From Symbiodinium natans (Eukaryota > Sar > Dinophyceae > Suessiales > Symbiodiniaceae), in contig CAJNDS010002167.1 of the NCBI GenBank assembly GCA_905221605.1, forward strand, positions 419,673 through 483,672: DNA of 64,000 nt, written 5' to 3'. Within the stretch, counting starts at the first letter, position 1. The number at the start of each line of letters is the position of its first letter. Positions 47,794 to 59,721 of this stretch are shown one piece after another. The notes beneath the pieces are model-generated. The model saw only the letters and a program-made list of their open reading frames with translations. It ran no database searches and was not told where the DNA came from. The position numbers and the translations under genes were made by a program.

Positions 47794-50700
47794 GGAAGAG
47801 GAAGCCGGAGGAGGAGCACTCTATTTTAAAACTCAGAAAATCAAAATTAAAATATAGAGGAGGAGGAGGACGATGCCGACGAAATCGCTGATGATGGTGA
47901 TGATGAGCACAATAGTTCCCCTGTTTTGGTTTAGGGTTTATAGGGTTTAGGGTTTAGGGTTTAGGGTTTAGAGTTTAGGGTTTAGGGTTTAGGGTTTAGG
48001 GTTTAGGGCTTAAGGATGGTCATGATGATGATGGCGATCACGGCGGTGGTCATGGTGTTGATTGTCGATGTCGGCTTCGGGATGTAAGGGGCTCAAGGAA
48101 GGGTACCCTAAACCCTAAACCCTAAACCCTAAACCCTAAACCCTAAACCCTAAACCCTAAACCCTAAACCTTGCAGGACTCCACACCCCGGCGATTCCCG
48201 GCACACCGTAGCCTGCGACTCAGTCATCGCTTTGGCGGTGGGTCTAAGGATTCCGGGCCTGCCCTGGAGACCACATGAACCCTAAAATTGGGTTTAGGGT
48301 TTAGGGTTTAGGGTTTAGGGTCCTGTACTGATATATTTCCTACTGAAGTATATGAACCTTTAGGGTTCATGTGGTCTCCAAGGTAGTGTGCACGTTATTG
48401 GGTATTAGGGCTGCAGGGCTAAGAAGATACGGAATAGGGCTGTGAGGCCTTTTTCGGGTCGTGGGATGCTGCCCTAAACCCGAAACCCTAAACCCGAAAC
48501 CCTAAACCCTAAACCCTAAACAGTTCACGAAGTTGGTGCTTCCGGTTTAGAGTTTCGGGCGTTCAGGGCGTTTGTTTTGGGATTCTAGGGGCGAATCAAA
48601 CCTATTTTACAGCCCCGACACACAGCCAAAGCCCTGACATCCCCAAGCCTACGCCTTGAAGCCCATCCGCAAGAAAGGGTTTAGGGGGGGTTAGGGTTTT
48701 GGGTTTAGGGTTTTGTAAGGATTTAGGATGACCAATCTGGCTTAGGGTGGAGGGCGTTTGGGGTTTAGGGTTTAGGGTTTAGGGTTTAGGGTTTAGGGTT
48801 TCGGGGTTTCTTTCGTTTAGGGCTTCGGGTCCCTGAGGCATCGTCGCGGCATGGTCTCAGCCGCTGCACTCCATGCTTTGCGGCAGCTTCGTGGAAGGCT
48901 CATCCAAGGAGGCCAGCTCCGGCGTGGTTTGGGTTTTTTTAGGGTTTAGGGTTTAGGTTTAGGGTTTAGGGTTTAGGGTTTAGGGTTATGTGGCTTGTGC
49001 GGTTTTTTAGGGTTTCTAGGGTGTAGTTAGGGTGTAGGGTTTGGGGCCTACCTTAAGAAATCTCTCATGTGATGTTGTTGAATACCGAAAAGCGATCCAA
49101 TTTTCTCGTCAAATGCCCAGTTCCAGGCAAATGGTGATACTTTGAAACCACCTCTTTCCGTCCTCGACCTAAGCCCTAAACACTTAACCTCAAACCCTAA
49201 GGGTATCTCAATTCGTCCGTTCCGTTTTGATCACTCCTTGAACTGGCCTTCGACATGCAGCAAGCTTCGTGAGAACCGTTACTAAAGAGTCCGAGTTCTC
49301 GGATTGGGAAACAGTTACACCTAAACCCTAAACCCTAAACCCTAAACCCTAAAACCCCAAACCTACTTTTGTGCATGCCTTGGGATGGTCCCCCTTCTAC
49401 TAACAGTCCTTAAGAGAGATGGTAGTAGGGGGTACTCAAATCCCTATGAAAAAGGCTCTTAGTATATGGGGGGGAACATCCCAATGTATACCTAAGAGCC
49501 CCAAAAAGGAGCTTTCTTTTCAGAGCCTACACAAAGCAGGCGGTTTGGGGGCTCTTGCCCTCGTGGGCCCAAGCCCTCTACTCGGGGGGGCACGTGGAGC
49601 CTGTGGGCTTCCGGTTCTAGCGAAACGCCCTAAACCCGAAACCCTAATCCCTAATCCTTATGCCCTAAATCTTTAAACCCTAGACCCCAAACCCCAAACC
49701 CCAAACCCCAAACCCCAAACCCCAAACCCCAAACCCCAAACCCCAAACCCCAAACCCCAAACCCCAAACCCCAAACCCCAAACCCCAAACCCCAAACCCC
49801 AAACCCCAAACCCCAAACCCCAAACCCCAAACCCCAAACCCCAAACCCTAAACCCAAACCCCTAACCCCTAACCCCAACCCCAAACCCCAAACCCCAACC
49901 CCAAACCCCAAACCCCAAACCCCAAACCCCAAACCCCAAACCAAACAACCCCTAAACCCTCTCAAAACCCGCAGGCCTACACCATCCCGCAGAGCTTACT
50001 GTTGGTTAGTAGGGAATGAGGGAATGAGGTACCCTATATCCCCCAAAATAGCCTTTCAGGGATTATATAGGGTACCTCATTCCCTCAACCCTAAACCCTA
50101 AACCCGAAACCCCAAACCCTAAACCCTAAACCCCAAACCCCAAACTCCAAACCCCAAACCCCAAACCCTAAACCCTAAACCCTAGTATCCAACAGTAAGA
50201 GAGGTGCGCCTCCTAGACGTGGAGCCAGCCGCCTTTGAAGCGATGCTGTGGCGCTGGCGATCATTTCTTGGGTTTAGGGTTTAGGGTTTAAGGGTTTAGG
50301 GTTTAGGGTTTAGGGTTTTAGGGTTTTAGGGTTTTTTGGTTTTTGGGTTTGGGGTTTTAGGGTTTTAGGGTTTTAAGGTTTTTGGGTTTTAGGGTCTCAG
50401 GGTTTTAGGGTTTTAGTGTTTTAGGGTTTTTGGGTTTTAAGGTTTTAGGGTTTTTGCGTTTTTGGGTTTTTGGGTTTTTGGGTTTTTGGGTTTTAGGGTT
50501 TCAGGGTTTCAGGGTTTCAGGGTTTCAGGGTTTTAGGGTTTAGGGCGTTTAGGGTTTAGGGTTTTAGGGTTTTAGGGTTTTATAGGGTGTTAGGGTTTGT
50601 CAGGGTTTGGATATAGGGTTCCGGGTATAGCGGTTGCGGGGTATAGGGTTTGGAGGTGTAGGACTTAGGGGGTTCAGGGGTTTAGGGTTTCCAGGATTCG

Positions 50701-51261
50701 GGTTTCAGCGCATGTTCTCGGATACCTTTTTGTTTTGGCCCTCTTTCCCCCAAAGCCCAAACCGCACAATTAAACCCTAAACCCTAAACCCCAAACCCTA
50801 AACCCTAAACCCTAAACCCTAAACCCCCACATGTGCCCCCAGAAACCAGGAAGCTCATCTACACCGGCACCGCGGAGATCACGGCAGAGACCCTTGGAGA
50901 CCAACCGCCTAAACCCTAAACCCTAAACCCTAAACCTTTTTCTTTAAGGCATAACTTGTCTTTGTTAGCATTATCAAAGCAACACGTCGAGACCTTAAGA
51001 AGCCCTAGAGCCCTAAAGGTTTGAATGTTGGTTTTCCTCCATACATCCCTGCAGCGTGGCAATCCCCAACGAACCATCCTCAACCTTTAGCCCTAAACCC
51101 TAGACCCTACACCCTAAACCCGAAACCCTAAACCCTAAGCCCTAAACCCTGTAGAGCTTTGAGAGTGCTGAGCTCGCCCAAGGACTGTGCTAGCCATCCT
51201 CGACGCCTCCGTGCGCTTCGACGTGTCGCCGCTGGTGCAGTTCAGTGCCGGGAGAGCCCAG
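47065..51261 (+). CDS. BTB/POZ domain protein, seven exons
   Basis: Exons with continuous phase are 47065-47117 ([16 protein letters not shown]), 47416-47451 ([12 protein letters not shown]), 48177-48216 ([12 protein letters not shown]), 48838-48923 ([20 protein letters not shown]), 50204-50250 ([15 protein letters not shown]), 50850-50888 ([11 protein letters not shown]) and 51183 to about 51261 ([20 protein letters not shown]). In order they give the full BTB fold: LxDVTFVV, FxAHRxxL, AxWSxPLxxMLxGSFxE, VxLxDVxPxAFExML, LIYTG, then VLxxLxAAxxFxVxxL. This fold commonly mediates dimerisation or binding to cullin-3. Donors include GC (47118), GA (47452, 48217, 50889), GT (48924) and GC (50251). 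A further exon at 52428-52468 (LDKILAPVTCSSS) may follow. The N-terminus is not defined, and the junction of the first two exons is the weakest. Confidence 0.7.
47735..48065 (+). repeat. GAT/GAC trinucleotide repeats around a TTTAGGG tract
   Basis: GACGACGATGACGATGATGATG at 47742-47800 and GGTCATGATGATGATGG at 48016-48035 flank TTTAGGG repeats (47931-48008). They lie within the BTB intron 47452-48176. A predicted D-rich peptide here is considered repeat translation. Confidence 0.7.
49686..49945 (-). repeat. variant telomere-like tract, CCCCAAA
   Basis: About 36 units of CCCCAAA (GGGGTTT on the other strand) form a 260-base block, nearly free of CCCTAAA. It is in the BTB intron 48924-50203. 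Frames through it give repeating GFGVWGL peptides and are artefacts. Confidence 0.95.
50275..50640 (+). repeat. variant telomere-like tract, TTTTAGGG/TTTTTGGG
   Basis: After three standard TTTAGGG units the array drifts into TTTTAGGG, TTTTTGGG and TTTCAGGG units arranged in short homogeneous blocks. It begins about 20 bases after the BTB exon donor at 50251. Confidence 0.85.
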
Positions 51262-52025
51262 TCTTCTTTAGGGTTTAGGGTTTAGGGTTTAGGGTTTACG
51301 GTTTAGGGTTTAGGGCCTAAACCCTGAACCCTGAACCCTAAAGGCCCCCTACTACCTCGCTGTTGTCCTCACAACCGCTCCCCAATCCTAACCCCTAAGC
51401 CCTGAGTCGAAACGTTTGCTGAGCGCGTGTTCAGAGTTTAGGCTGCGGGCCTTTCGGGATCTGGGGTTTATCCAAACTCTGGGCTTTTTTTGCACCCTGG
51501 AAAACGACAAGGATCATACTATGATGCCCCAAGAGGTGCCTCAATTGAGATCAATTCCCAGACATAGAGTCAGAGTGTCGAGCCACATGCCTGGTTTGTT
51601 CCTCCGCCTATCTTACATGCACGAGGCTCATCTTCAGCACGCTTCATGACACAAACTCCACAGAAGCTGTTGCTTGCTTGTTGAGCTCGCAGGATGCCTT
51701 GCTTCTCCTTGAGTGTTGAGGCGAAACATCTCCAGCACGCTATCCAGCTAGTGAGATTACCCTCGTTGACGGGGTATGTGCACTCAGTATACCCTGCGTG
51801 TGTTTTCGCGCAAGGAAAGAGCCGAACTCTGTTTTTTGTTGGTCACGTTGGGTCTTACTCACGCTCACTTGATTTCCACCATGATATTGTATCAGATTTC
51901 AGGATGTGAGCATTATATATATGTATATACATCTCTCGCTACATAAAAAACATAAATTAAATTAATAAATATATGTATATATATATATATATTTATTTGT
52001 TTATTTATTGATTTATTTATATGTG

Positions 52026-52066
<41 letters not shown>

Positions 52067-52837
52067 CTTATGTATGTATATGTATATACATAAATATATA
52101 TATATGTATATATTATACAGATACATGTTTTCCGTATGTGTGGAACTGTGCAGGTGCAGTTCTTGCAAAACCACGCCACGAGCGAGCACGCCTGCCGCAT
52201 GCTCGAGGTTGGGGAGATGTCAAAGCCCAAAACCCCCAAGCCTAAACCTTAAAACCACAAGGGCTTAGGGCTTAGGGTGTACCTGAAGGCTCTAACGCGT
52301 GGTTAGTTTTAGGGGGTTGCCGTATCTGCACCAAAAAGGCACTTTACCCCTCAACCCTAAACCCTGAAGCCCTAAACCCTGATTCGTAGACCCCAAACTC
52401 CCAAGTCCTAATGGCCCCCTTCCGCAGCCTGGACAAGATTCTGGCTCCAGTGACTTGCAGCTCAAGCAGCTTTAGGGTTTAGGGTTTAGGGTTTAGGGTT
52501 TAGGGTTTTAGGGTTTAGGGTTTAGGGTTTAGGGTTTAGGGTTTAGGGGTGTATACCCAAAACACAAGGCTAAATGAGTAAGGGCGTAGCTATTAGCAGC
52601 GCTGCGCCGCAACGCCACGCACCGCAATTCTGGCGGCCCTCAGTTCTTTCGGCTTCAACTTTTTTAGGATTTCTGGTGTAAAGTTCGTAAGGTTCAGGGT
52701 TTAGGGTTTAGGGTTTAGGGTTTAGGGTTTAGGGTTTAGGGTTTAGGGTTACGGCTCAGGGCCTAGGGTTTTTTTTCAGATTTGGGGCTCAGGGCGTTTG
52801 CCCCTGGAGTCCAGCCTTGTCAGCACCTCCAAAGCTA
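51262..52837. other. AT-rich stretch and telomere-like tracts
   Basis: 51915-52130 is AT-rich with TATATA runs and no gene. 51420-51905 is unique and open in places but without a recognised family. TTTAGGG tracts lie at 52470-52545 and 52695-52750. A candidate BTB-gene exon is at 52428-52468 after CCTTCCGCAG. Confidence 0.45.
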
Positions 52838-53034
52838 CAAGGAGGGGCCCCCCTTACTATACGAACTGTAGTTAAGGGACTTATAACTTAACTTAGGGTC
52901 CTTATTATACCTGAATTTAGGATCCTTATTATAACTGAATTTAAGGTCCTTATTATAACTGAATTTAGGATCCTTATAAGTCAATTTCGGGTCCTTATAA
53001 CTCTACTTATGACTAGGGGGAGTCCCCTCCCTTG
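52838..53034. repeat. MITE, family A (TA target), long copy
   Basis: The ends CAAGGAGGGGCCCCCC and CCCCTCCCTTG lie between TA dinucleotides. The interior has three tandem GAATTTAGGATCCTTATTATAAC-like repeats (about 28 bases each), which make it longer (197 bp) than the other copies. Confidence 0.85.
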
Positions 53035-53048
53035 TACAGACGTAAGCG

Positions 53049-56000
53049 ATGGTGCGGCTCCTGCCCCCCTTGCTGCTGTGCGCGCTGAGGGCGCTGAGGA
53101 CGGCAAGTGGGAGAGTCGGAGCTATAAACCCCGAACCCTAAACCCTAAACCCTAAACCCTAAAACCGGCCACCCTGGGCCCCTAGATCCTAAGATTGGCC
53201 ACCATGGGCCCTGAGTCCGCTCCCTTACCCTTGTTACTTGTTTGTGGGTTTAGGGTTTAGGGTTTAGGGTTTAGGTTTAGGGTTTAGGGTTTAGGGTTTA
53301 GGGTTTAGGGTTAGGGATCCGACGTATGGGCCCTTATTCTGCATAGTGTATATCAGGGTTACCAAAAAGAAGGGACCCCAATGAAGCGCCCATACTTGGG
53401 GAACCTCCGACTCGACCCTCTAAGTCTTCCATGGTTTCTGGCTTGGTTCAGGGTTGTCAGGTTGAAGGTTCGGGGTTTAGGGTTTCGGGTTTAGGGTTTA
53501 GGGTTAGGGGCTCTTCTAGGGGTAGCTAGGACCCGGAGTATGCCCTTATTTCCTTTTTTTGGGGTCAGGGTTCCCGCATAGTCCCCTGAAAACCCAAAAA
53601 AGGTACCCCGTTTATTCCTAGGTTACTCCTTTTGTCTGGATTTTCGGAGTTTCCACCGAACCGCACTCGTCCCATCCATCTCAAGAGTCCTAACCCCTCG
53701 GAGTACAACTCTAAGCCCCATGACCCTAAAGCCCTGAATCTCGAGATATTCACGCGCTTTTTCTTGTTCTTAGTATATTGTCGAGTTCAGGGGCACGGTG
53801 GCCGAAAGTGGAGTGCATATCCTGAACCCTCTAAACCATGAACCCACCAGTTTCCAGTGCCTTAGCCCTAAACCTGAAACCCTACAACCCTACAACCCTA
53901 TAACCCTAAACCCTATAACCCTATAACCCTATAACCCTATAACCCTAGACCCTCAACCAAAATCCTTGGCCCCAAGCCTACCCAGTCCCCGATCCCTCAG
54001 AGCCTGCAAAAACCTAGAGGCCCTGAAGCTCTAAAGCCCTGAACAAACCCCAATGTGGCGGCAGCTCTTGGGGGGGTCCTTATGATTGAGGGACCCCAAA
54101 GAAAAGGCTAGCTAGAGAACTTCCCAGGTTGAACTTTAAACCCTAAAGCACTCACCAGCCTCCACAATGGTGCTCCGCACCCGGGCTTGCAAGGCTGGCC
54201 CTTGCGGAGGTGGAGAAGGCGTGGGCTCAGGAGCAGGGCTTCGGGCGGATAAGGCCATAAGTTCTGTTTCAAGTCCTCCGATTCGACTTCCTTTTTGCCT
54301 AAACCCGCAATTCATAACATCCTGATTCGTGAAACCAAGTATACGCTCCGTTCTTGAACCAACCAGAAACCCCGCAAGCAGGCTGCGTCGTTTGCCCCGT
54401 ACCCACGGTTGATCGCACCAGACACGCACACGCCCACGCCCACACGCCCACGCCCACACGCACGCGCACGAGCGCTTGCGCGCACAAACTCAGACTCCCT
54501 TGTCACCCCGAAGTCCTAAACCCGAAGTCCTAAACCCTAGACCCTAAACCCTAAACCCTAAACCCTAAACCCTAGCCCTAAACCCTATACCCGAGTCCTA
54601 AGCCCGAAACCCTTTAGGCGACTCCGACCTTGCCGCCGCTGCCGTTTCCTGTGGAGTGCGGGGCCCATCCTGGCTGAGGATGTTTGGGGGTTTAGGGTTT
54701 AGGGTTTAGGGTTTAGGGCTTAGGGTTTAGGGTTTAGGGTTTAGGGTTAGGGTTCATAAAGGCAATTACTTGCAGGTGGTTAAGGGTGTTTAGGATGTTT
54801 GGCGTTGAGAGTTTCGGTGCTGGTCTCTGATGTAGGCACTTAATATATGACTTTGTGATTTCGGGGTCCAGGCTTGCTTCTTCCGGTAGAAGTGCACCTG
54901 CCTTCGCGAGGGTCTCTGTGCGCACTGGAGATCCCGAAGAGGGCTTTGAAGCCTTAACCCATCCTGAACCCCTAAACCCTACGCCCTGCAGCCTATAAAT
55001 CTTGAGCCCCTAAACCCCTAGATCCCTAAGCCCTAAGCGCCTAAACTCCCCGAATCCCTCAACCCTAAACCGCTATAAGCCCTAAAAACAAGGAGCCGAC
55101 TCCCCTGGTAAAAAAATAGGTGATGCAGCATTCACCAGGCGCGAGGGGTTTAGGGTTTAGGGTTGAGGGATTAGGGTTTAGGGTTTCGGGACAACAGGAG
55201 GGTTTAGGGTGCAGTTGAGAAGTTGAGGGTTCACTTCTTGGGGGTGTATTCAAGCCCCGGAACCCCTTAACCCACATGAAGCAGGGCTTATATTACTGTT
55301 CTTGGTGAGTGGAAATGCAAGGTTCCTCTTTTAAAGTTGGTGAGTGTATAGGGGGGGACGAGAAGTATGTATCCTACTTCATATGGGTCTTCAGTCTTGT
55401 TCAGGAGGTCTAGGGTTTAGGGCTACCGCCCGCGGCTGCATGTCACCACGGAGTAGCCCTGCCACTACCTCCATAAACTAAACCCTAAACCCTAAACCTT
55501 AAACCCTAAACCCTAAACTCCACGCCACTATAAACTCTCAACCCCAAACCAAGGAAGCCTATGAACTTGAGAAGCTTGAACTCTATGGTTGGAACCATGG
55601 GCCCTTTTTGTATATAGTGTATACTCGGGTTCTATAGGAAGGGACCCAAAATTAAGGGCCCACACTCCGCATCCCCTACAACCCCTCCTCTCCTTCGTGC
55701 CTTCTTCTCCCGAGGCGAGATGAGTCCGAGAAGCTGGATGGCGTCTCCGGCGTTTCCCATGAGGATGAGAGGGTTTAGGCTCTGGGGTTTTTAGGGTTTA
55801 GGGTTTAGGGTTAGGGTTTAGGGTTTAGGGTTTAGGGTTTAGGGTTTAGGGTTTAGGGTTTAGGGTTTAGGGTTTAGGGTTTAGGGTTTAGGGTTTAGGG
55901 TTTAGGGTTTAGGGTTTAGGGTTGATTGGGGCCAGCTTGTGGTAGGGCTTGGTGTAGCTGAGTCTAAATAACTTAGGGTGGGTCCCCTTGCTTCCCTTTG

Positions 56001-56503
56001 TTCCCCCCCGCCTCAGCCCTAAACCCGAAAACCCTAAAACCCCCAAACCCCAAACCCTAAACCCACCCCTTTAAACACAAAAGGGCCGCTCTAGGTTGGT
56101 GCTGCTGCGGGTTTGTAGGATTGGGGAATTGCTTTCGCGATCCTTATGAGGATACCACCCCCTTTGCAAATTCCGTCATCCTTCTTCGGGTTTGGGACTT
56201 AGGGTTTAGGGTTTAGGGTTTAGAGTTTAGGGTTTAGGTCCAAGTTGGGCTCAAGCAACGGACTTCAGGTATTCACAGATACCAAGAAAGTTCAGGGAGT
56301 TCTGTCTTATGACAGAGGGTTCAGGGTTTAGGGTTTAGGGTTTAGGGTTTAGGGTTTAGGGTTTAGGGTTGAACCCACATTCCTGAGTAATGATCCCGAA
56401 ACCCGAAACCCTAAACCCGAAACCCTAAACCCTAAACCCCAAACCCTTACGCAGGACGGCCGTGGCAAGCTTGAGGAACCTGGAGGTGGCTGGGGAGCAC
56501 TGA
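53049..56503 (+). CDS. small secreted protein, five exons
   Basis: ATG 53049 opens a signal-peptide exon (MVRLLPPLLLCALRALRTAS), ending near 53110 at a GA donor. Then, in consistent phase, come 54618-54689 (FLWSAGPILAEDVWG), 55715-55772 (RDESEKLDGVSGVSHEDER, acceptor after a pyrimidine-rich CTTCTTCTCCCGAG), 56245-56318 (GLQVFTDTKKVQGVLSYDRG) and 56455-56503 (TAVASLRNLEVAGEH, stop TGA). The predicted product is about 120 residues, secreted and mostly hydrophilic, with no recognised domain. Two donors (54690 and 55773) are the GT of a GTTTAGG unit. Exons two to five chain without forcing. The join of exon one is inferred. Exon 54618-54689 is also open in a second frame, so the model could change. 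Confidence 0.45.
53318..53405. repeat. MITE-like element, family N
   Basis: GTATGGGCCCTTATTCTGC and GAAGCGCCCATACTTGGGG form arms around TAGTGTATATCAGGGTTACC. A related copy is at 55590-55675 (CATGGGCCCTTTTTGTATATAGTGTATAC, shown as motif TAGTGTATACTCGGGTT). Both are intronic in the secreted-protein model. Confidence 0.65.
55790..55922 (+). repeat. TTTAGGG tract
   Basis: About eighteen TTTAGGG units, perfect after 55812, begin shortly after the exon that ends at 55772. Confidence 0.95.
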
Positions 56504-57617
56504 CACCCCAGGGTTTAGGGTTTAGGGTTTGGGGTTTAGAGTTTAGGGTTTAGGGGTTTAGGGTTTAGGGTTTAGGGGTTTAGGGTTTAGGGTTTGGGGT
56601 TTAGGGTTCAGGGTTTTGGCTTGGGGCTTCGGGTTTATAGGGCTTCGAGAACCCAGCAGCCTCTGAATTCCTAGGTTGTAAGGATGGTTCAGGGTTTGGG
56701 TTCAGGGTTTGGAGTTTAGGATTTAGGGTTTTAGGGTTTAAGGTTCAGCGTTTAGGGTTTGGGTTTTAGGGTTTCGGGTTTTGGGTTCGACATGGGACCC
56801 TGCCACACCTTGTGTGACAAACCTCCAGTATGAACCCATAGCAGGTGACGGCAGCCAGCCGTCATCCGAGGCCCCGGTTGAGGACGGGACGGGTTTGGGG
56901 GCGGGGGGGGGGGGGGGGGGGGGGGGGAAGGGGGGGGGGGGCGGGGGGGGAAGGGGGGGGGGGGGACCCTAAAACCCTAAACCGGGGAGGGGGGGGTTGC
57001 CACTCGGCTCAGTCTAATGGACTCCTCTTAACCCTAAACTCTACCAATCACTCGACAAACAGCTTTGCTGCGAAGCTTCTCAGTGCACCGATACGTCATG
57101 ACCCCTCACGCCAAGAAAATTGGCACCCAAACCCCGAAGCCAAGAAGACGCGTTCTGGCTGACCTCTAAAATCCCCCCCCCCCCCCACACACAAAAAAAC
57201 AAATCATAACACTACAATCCACCCGAAACACTAAGCGCTAGATCCATTTTGGGGACTTCAATCCCTGAAACAACCCATAGGCCGACCCATCTCCGTAGAG
57301 AACTGAGCCGCCACACCCCCGAAACCCCGCAACAGCCAAAGCTCCTACGCCCTATAACCTCTAAAACCCCCCCTCAACCCCCTAAACCCCCTAAACCCCC
57401 TAAACCCCCTAAACCCCCTCAACCCCCTAAACCCCCTCAACCCCCTAAACCCCCTAAACCCCCTAAACCCCCTAAACCCCCTAAACCCCCTAAACCCCCT
57501 AAACCCCCCAAACCCCCTAAACCCCCCTAAACCCCCTAAACCCCCTAAACCCCCTAACCCTAAACCCTAAACCCTAAACCCTAAACCCTCCCTTCTTCAC
57601 TGCGCCCCGCTTCTGAG
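56504..57617. other. telomere-like variants, G-runs and an exon-like piece
   Basis: TTTAGGG variants fill 56510-56640. G-runs broken by single bases fill 56896-56966. A segment ending at 56891 reads NLQYEPIAGDGSQPSSEAPV and looks coding, but was not linked to a neighbour. 57366-57560 is a CCCCCTAAA (nine-base) variant array that merges into standard CCCTAAA (57548-57587). Peptides of the type PPKPPKP from it are repeat translation. Confidence 0.45.
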
Positions 57618-59291
57618 GACCCACTTGAAGCCATGGGGCCGCACCCAGGGACTGAGCCAGGCAGGGTCTGGTCACTTAGGGTTTAGGGTTCAGGGTTCAG
57701 GGTTTAGGGTTTAGGGTTTAGGGTTTAGGGTTTAGGGTTTAGGGTTTAGGGTTTAGGGTTTAGGGTTTAGGGTTTGGGGTTTCACCTGGGGTTTAGGGGT
57801 TTAGTTTAGGTGTTGAGGGTTTGGAGTTTCGGGGTTTTTGGGTTTTGGGTTTGAGGACTTAGGAGTCCTTCGGAGCTTGTAGGATCGAGGGCTTGAGGGT
57901 CGACTGGTGTCTCCTCCTTTTTCGGGGTTTAGGGTTTAGGGTTTAGGGTTTAGGGTTTAGGGTTTAGGGTTTAGGGTTTAGGGTTTAGGGTTTAGGGTTT
58001 CGGGTTCTCATGGCATGTTCTCTTGGGAAGCTCAAACCTCAAACCCAGACCCTCAAACAAACCCCTAGCCCCTAAGCAAGCCCTTAAGCCCTGATACCTT
58101 AAGAGTCCGGGAGCCTAAGCCAAAAAAAACAAACTCTTCAGAGTCCGAGGTCTTGAAGCAAAGCCCTATAGGCCCTGAACCCGAAACCCCACGGTGATTG
58201 TTAAAATGGGAAATTTGGGACTGAGGTGCCTGAGACCCCTAGCAATCCCCTATAGAACCCCCTTCAAAGAAGATGCTACATCAGTTATACCTGAATATAT
58301 ATATATATAGAGAGAGAGAGAGGCGGGGGTCTAAACCCTAGACCGAAAACCCGCAACATTCATGGATTCAGTGTCTGATGACAGATGGGGCCCAAAACAC
58401 TTGAGAATCAAGAAGCTGCAAGAGCTCAGCATCGCGGCAGGTTACCCTAAACCCTAAACCCTAAACCCTAATCCCTAATCCCTAATCCCTAAACCCAAAA
58501 CCGTGGCTCGAATTGTTGTTAGGCTTTCGCTGCGTCGTCCAGGAAAAGAATATACAAGCATTCAATTTGTGGATTTCTAAGGTTCTGAGAAGCAAAGATA
58601 AAGATAATTAGGGCCCGCCACGAAGCTCACACCCCCCCCCCCCCCCTCCCACATGGATCGTAAACCCTAAACCCCCAAACCCTAAACCCTAAACCCTAAA
58701 CCTCACAAACGCCACAGGGGACGATGAGGTTGCTGCGGATCCGGATGCCTTGCTCCAGGACACCTGGTTTTCCCTTCAGATAAATCTAGGTAGGTTTAAG
58801 GTTTAGGGTTTAGGGCTTAGGGTTTAGGGTTTAGGGTTTAGGCGGGACTTTACTACAGCTTTATCACTTTATAAGTTTTGGGTTTCCTCTTATTTCATAT
58901 TATGGGAGTAAAAGTTAAATTAAATTTGGGGGGGGTTAAGAAGCAACCAGGTATCCAGTTTATAGGTTCCTTCAAACTTGGCGTCTCTCCTGCTGCCTGC
59001 GCCTTCCTTAGCTTTATGGCGTCGTTGCCGTCGCCGCCCCGGTCCTCGTCGTTGTTTGCCCGGGTCGTTTTTGGTTGCAGGCTAGGTTTCAGACCCCTAA
59101 ATACCCAAGCTCTCCAAAGTCCTAAACCCTATAAACCCTGAACTTTCCCAAGCCCTTGTGAGATTGGATGTCTGCCGCGGGTATGGAAAGGGAACCGGGG
59201 CACGCTTGGTCACAAAGTCTGCTCTGCTGCAGTCGTTGAAGAAGTAGCCACGAAAGAAGCGGAAAACATACCAGTGATCCTGCTTACATGA
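57618..59291 (+). CDS. unknown protein, four 3' exons
   Basis: Exons in phase: 57618-57660 (DPLEAMGPHPGTEP, acceptor after CCCCGCTTCTGAG), 58372-58440 (SDDRWGPKHLRIKKLQELS), 58718-58789 (DDEVAADPDALLQDTWFSLQ, donor GTAGGT) and 59233-59291 (VEEVATKEAENIPVILLT, stop TGA). The joined C-terminus alternates acidic and helical stretches. No domain was recognised. The first exon's GC donor is a choice made for phase; a GT donor six bases later would break it. Upstream exons, including the start, are missing. The two middle introns carry CCCTAAA tracts and the last has GTAGGTTTAAGG running directly into TTTAGGG. Confidence 0.5.
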
Positions 59292-59643
59292 TATAGGGTT
59301 TAGGGTTTATAAGGTTTAGGGTTTAGGGTTTAGGGCTTAGGGTTTAGGGGATAATCCATGAACCCAGAGCCTGCCGCCCTACACCGCGGACCCTGAAACG
59401 CTGCGACTGCAGGACTCATTCTTGAATCTCCGTTAAGCAGGGTCCTGCGTCTGTTGTTCCGAAGAGCCACAGGACTTTGTTCGCCCCAAACCCCACACCT
59501 CAACCCGTACACCCAAAACCCTAAACCCTGAACCCTAAACCCCAAACCCCAAACCCTAAACCCTAAACCCTAAGCCCTAAACCCTAAACTCTAAACCCTT
59601 TTTTCATATACGTTTTTTGGTTCGATATGACGTGCCAGCTCAG

Positions 59644-59721
59644 GACCTCCTCGAGTCGCTCAGCCAAGCTAAGTACCCAAAGCACGGTGAGGAGAACGGG
59701 CTCGGCGTCGCCAGAGCTTGA
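59644..59721 (+). CDS. terminal exon, unknown protein
   Basis: Twenty-five codons plus TGA follow GTGCCAGCTCAG: DLLESLSQAKYPKHGEENGL, then GVARA. The composition is protein-like and the other frames are closed. No upstream partner was established. The ATG at 59016 (MASLPSPPRSSSLFAR) is a possible first exon, but it would interleave with the preceding gene model. Confidence 0.35.
   Translation, partial: DLLESLSQAKYPKHGEENGLGVARA

Noticed and set aside
48534-48554. 21-base microexon FTKLVLP between CTAAACAG and GTTTAG
   Set aside because: BTB exons 48177-48216 and 48838-48923 join directly in phase to give the expected domain, and this piece would interrupt it.
49651-49965. 104-codon frame GVWGLGFG
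   Set aside because: Translation of the CCCCAAA array, with no independent coding signal.
54143-54197. Minus-strand exon with donor GTGAGT (PALQARVRSTIVEA)
   Set aside because: Good splice edges, but it is the only minus-strand candidate in a run of + strand models and has no neighbour in phase.
57249-57530. 93-codon frame with PPKPPKP repeats
   Set aside because: Translation of a CCCCCTAAA array.
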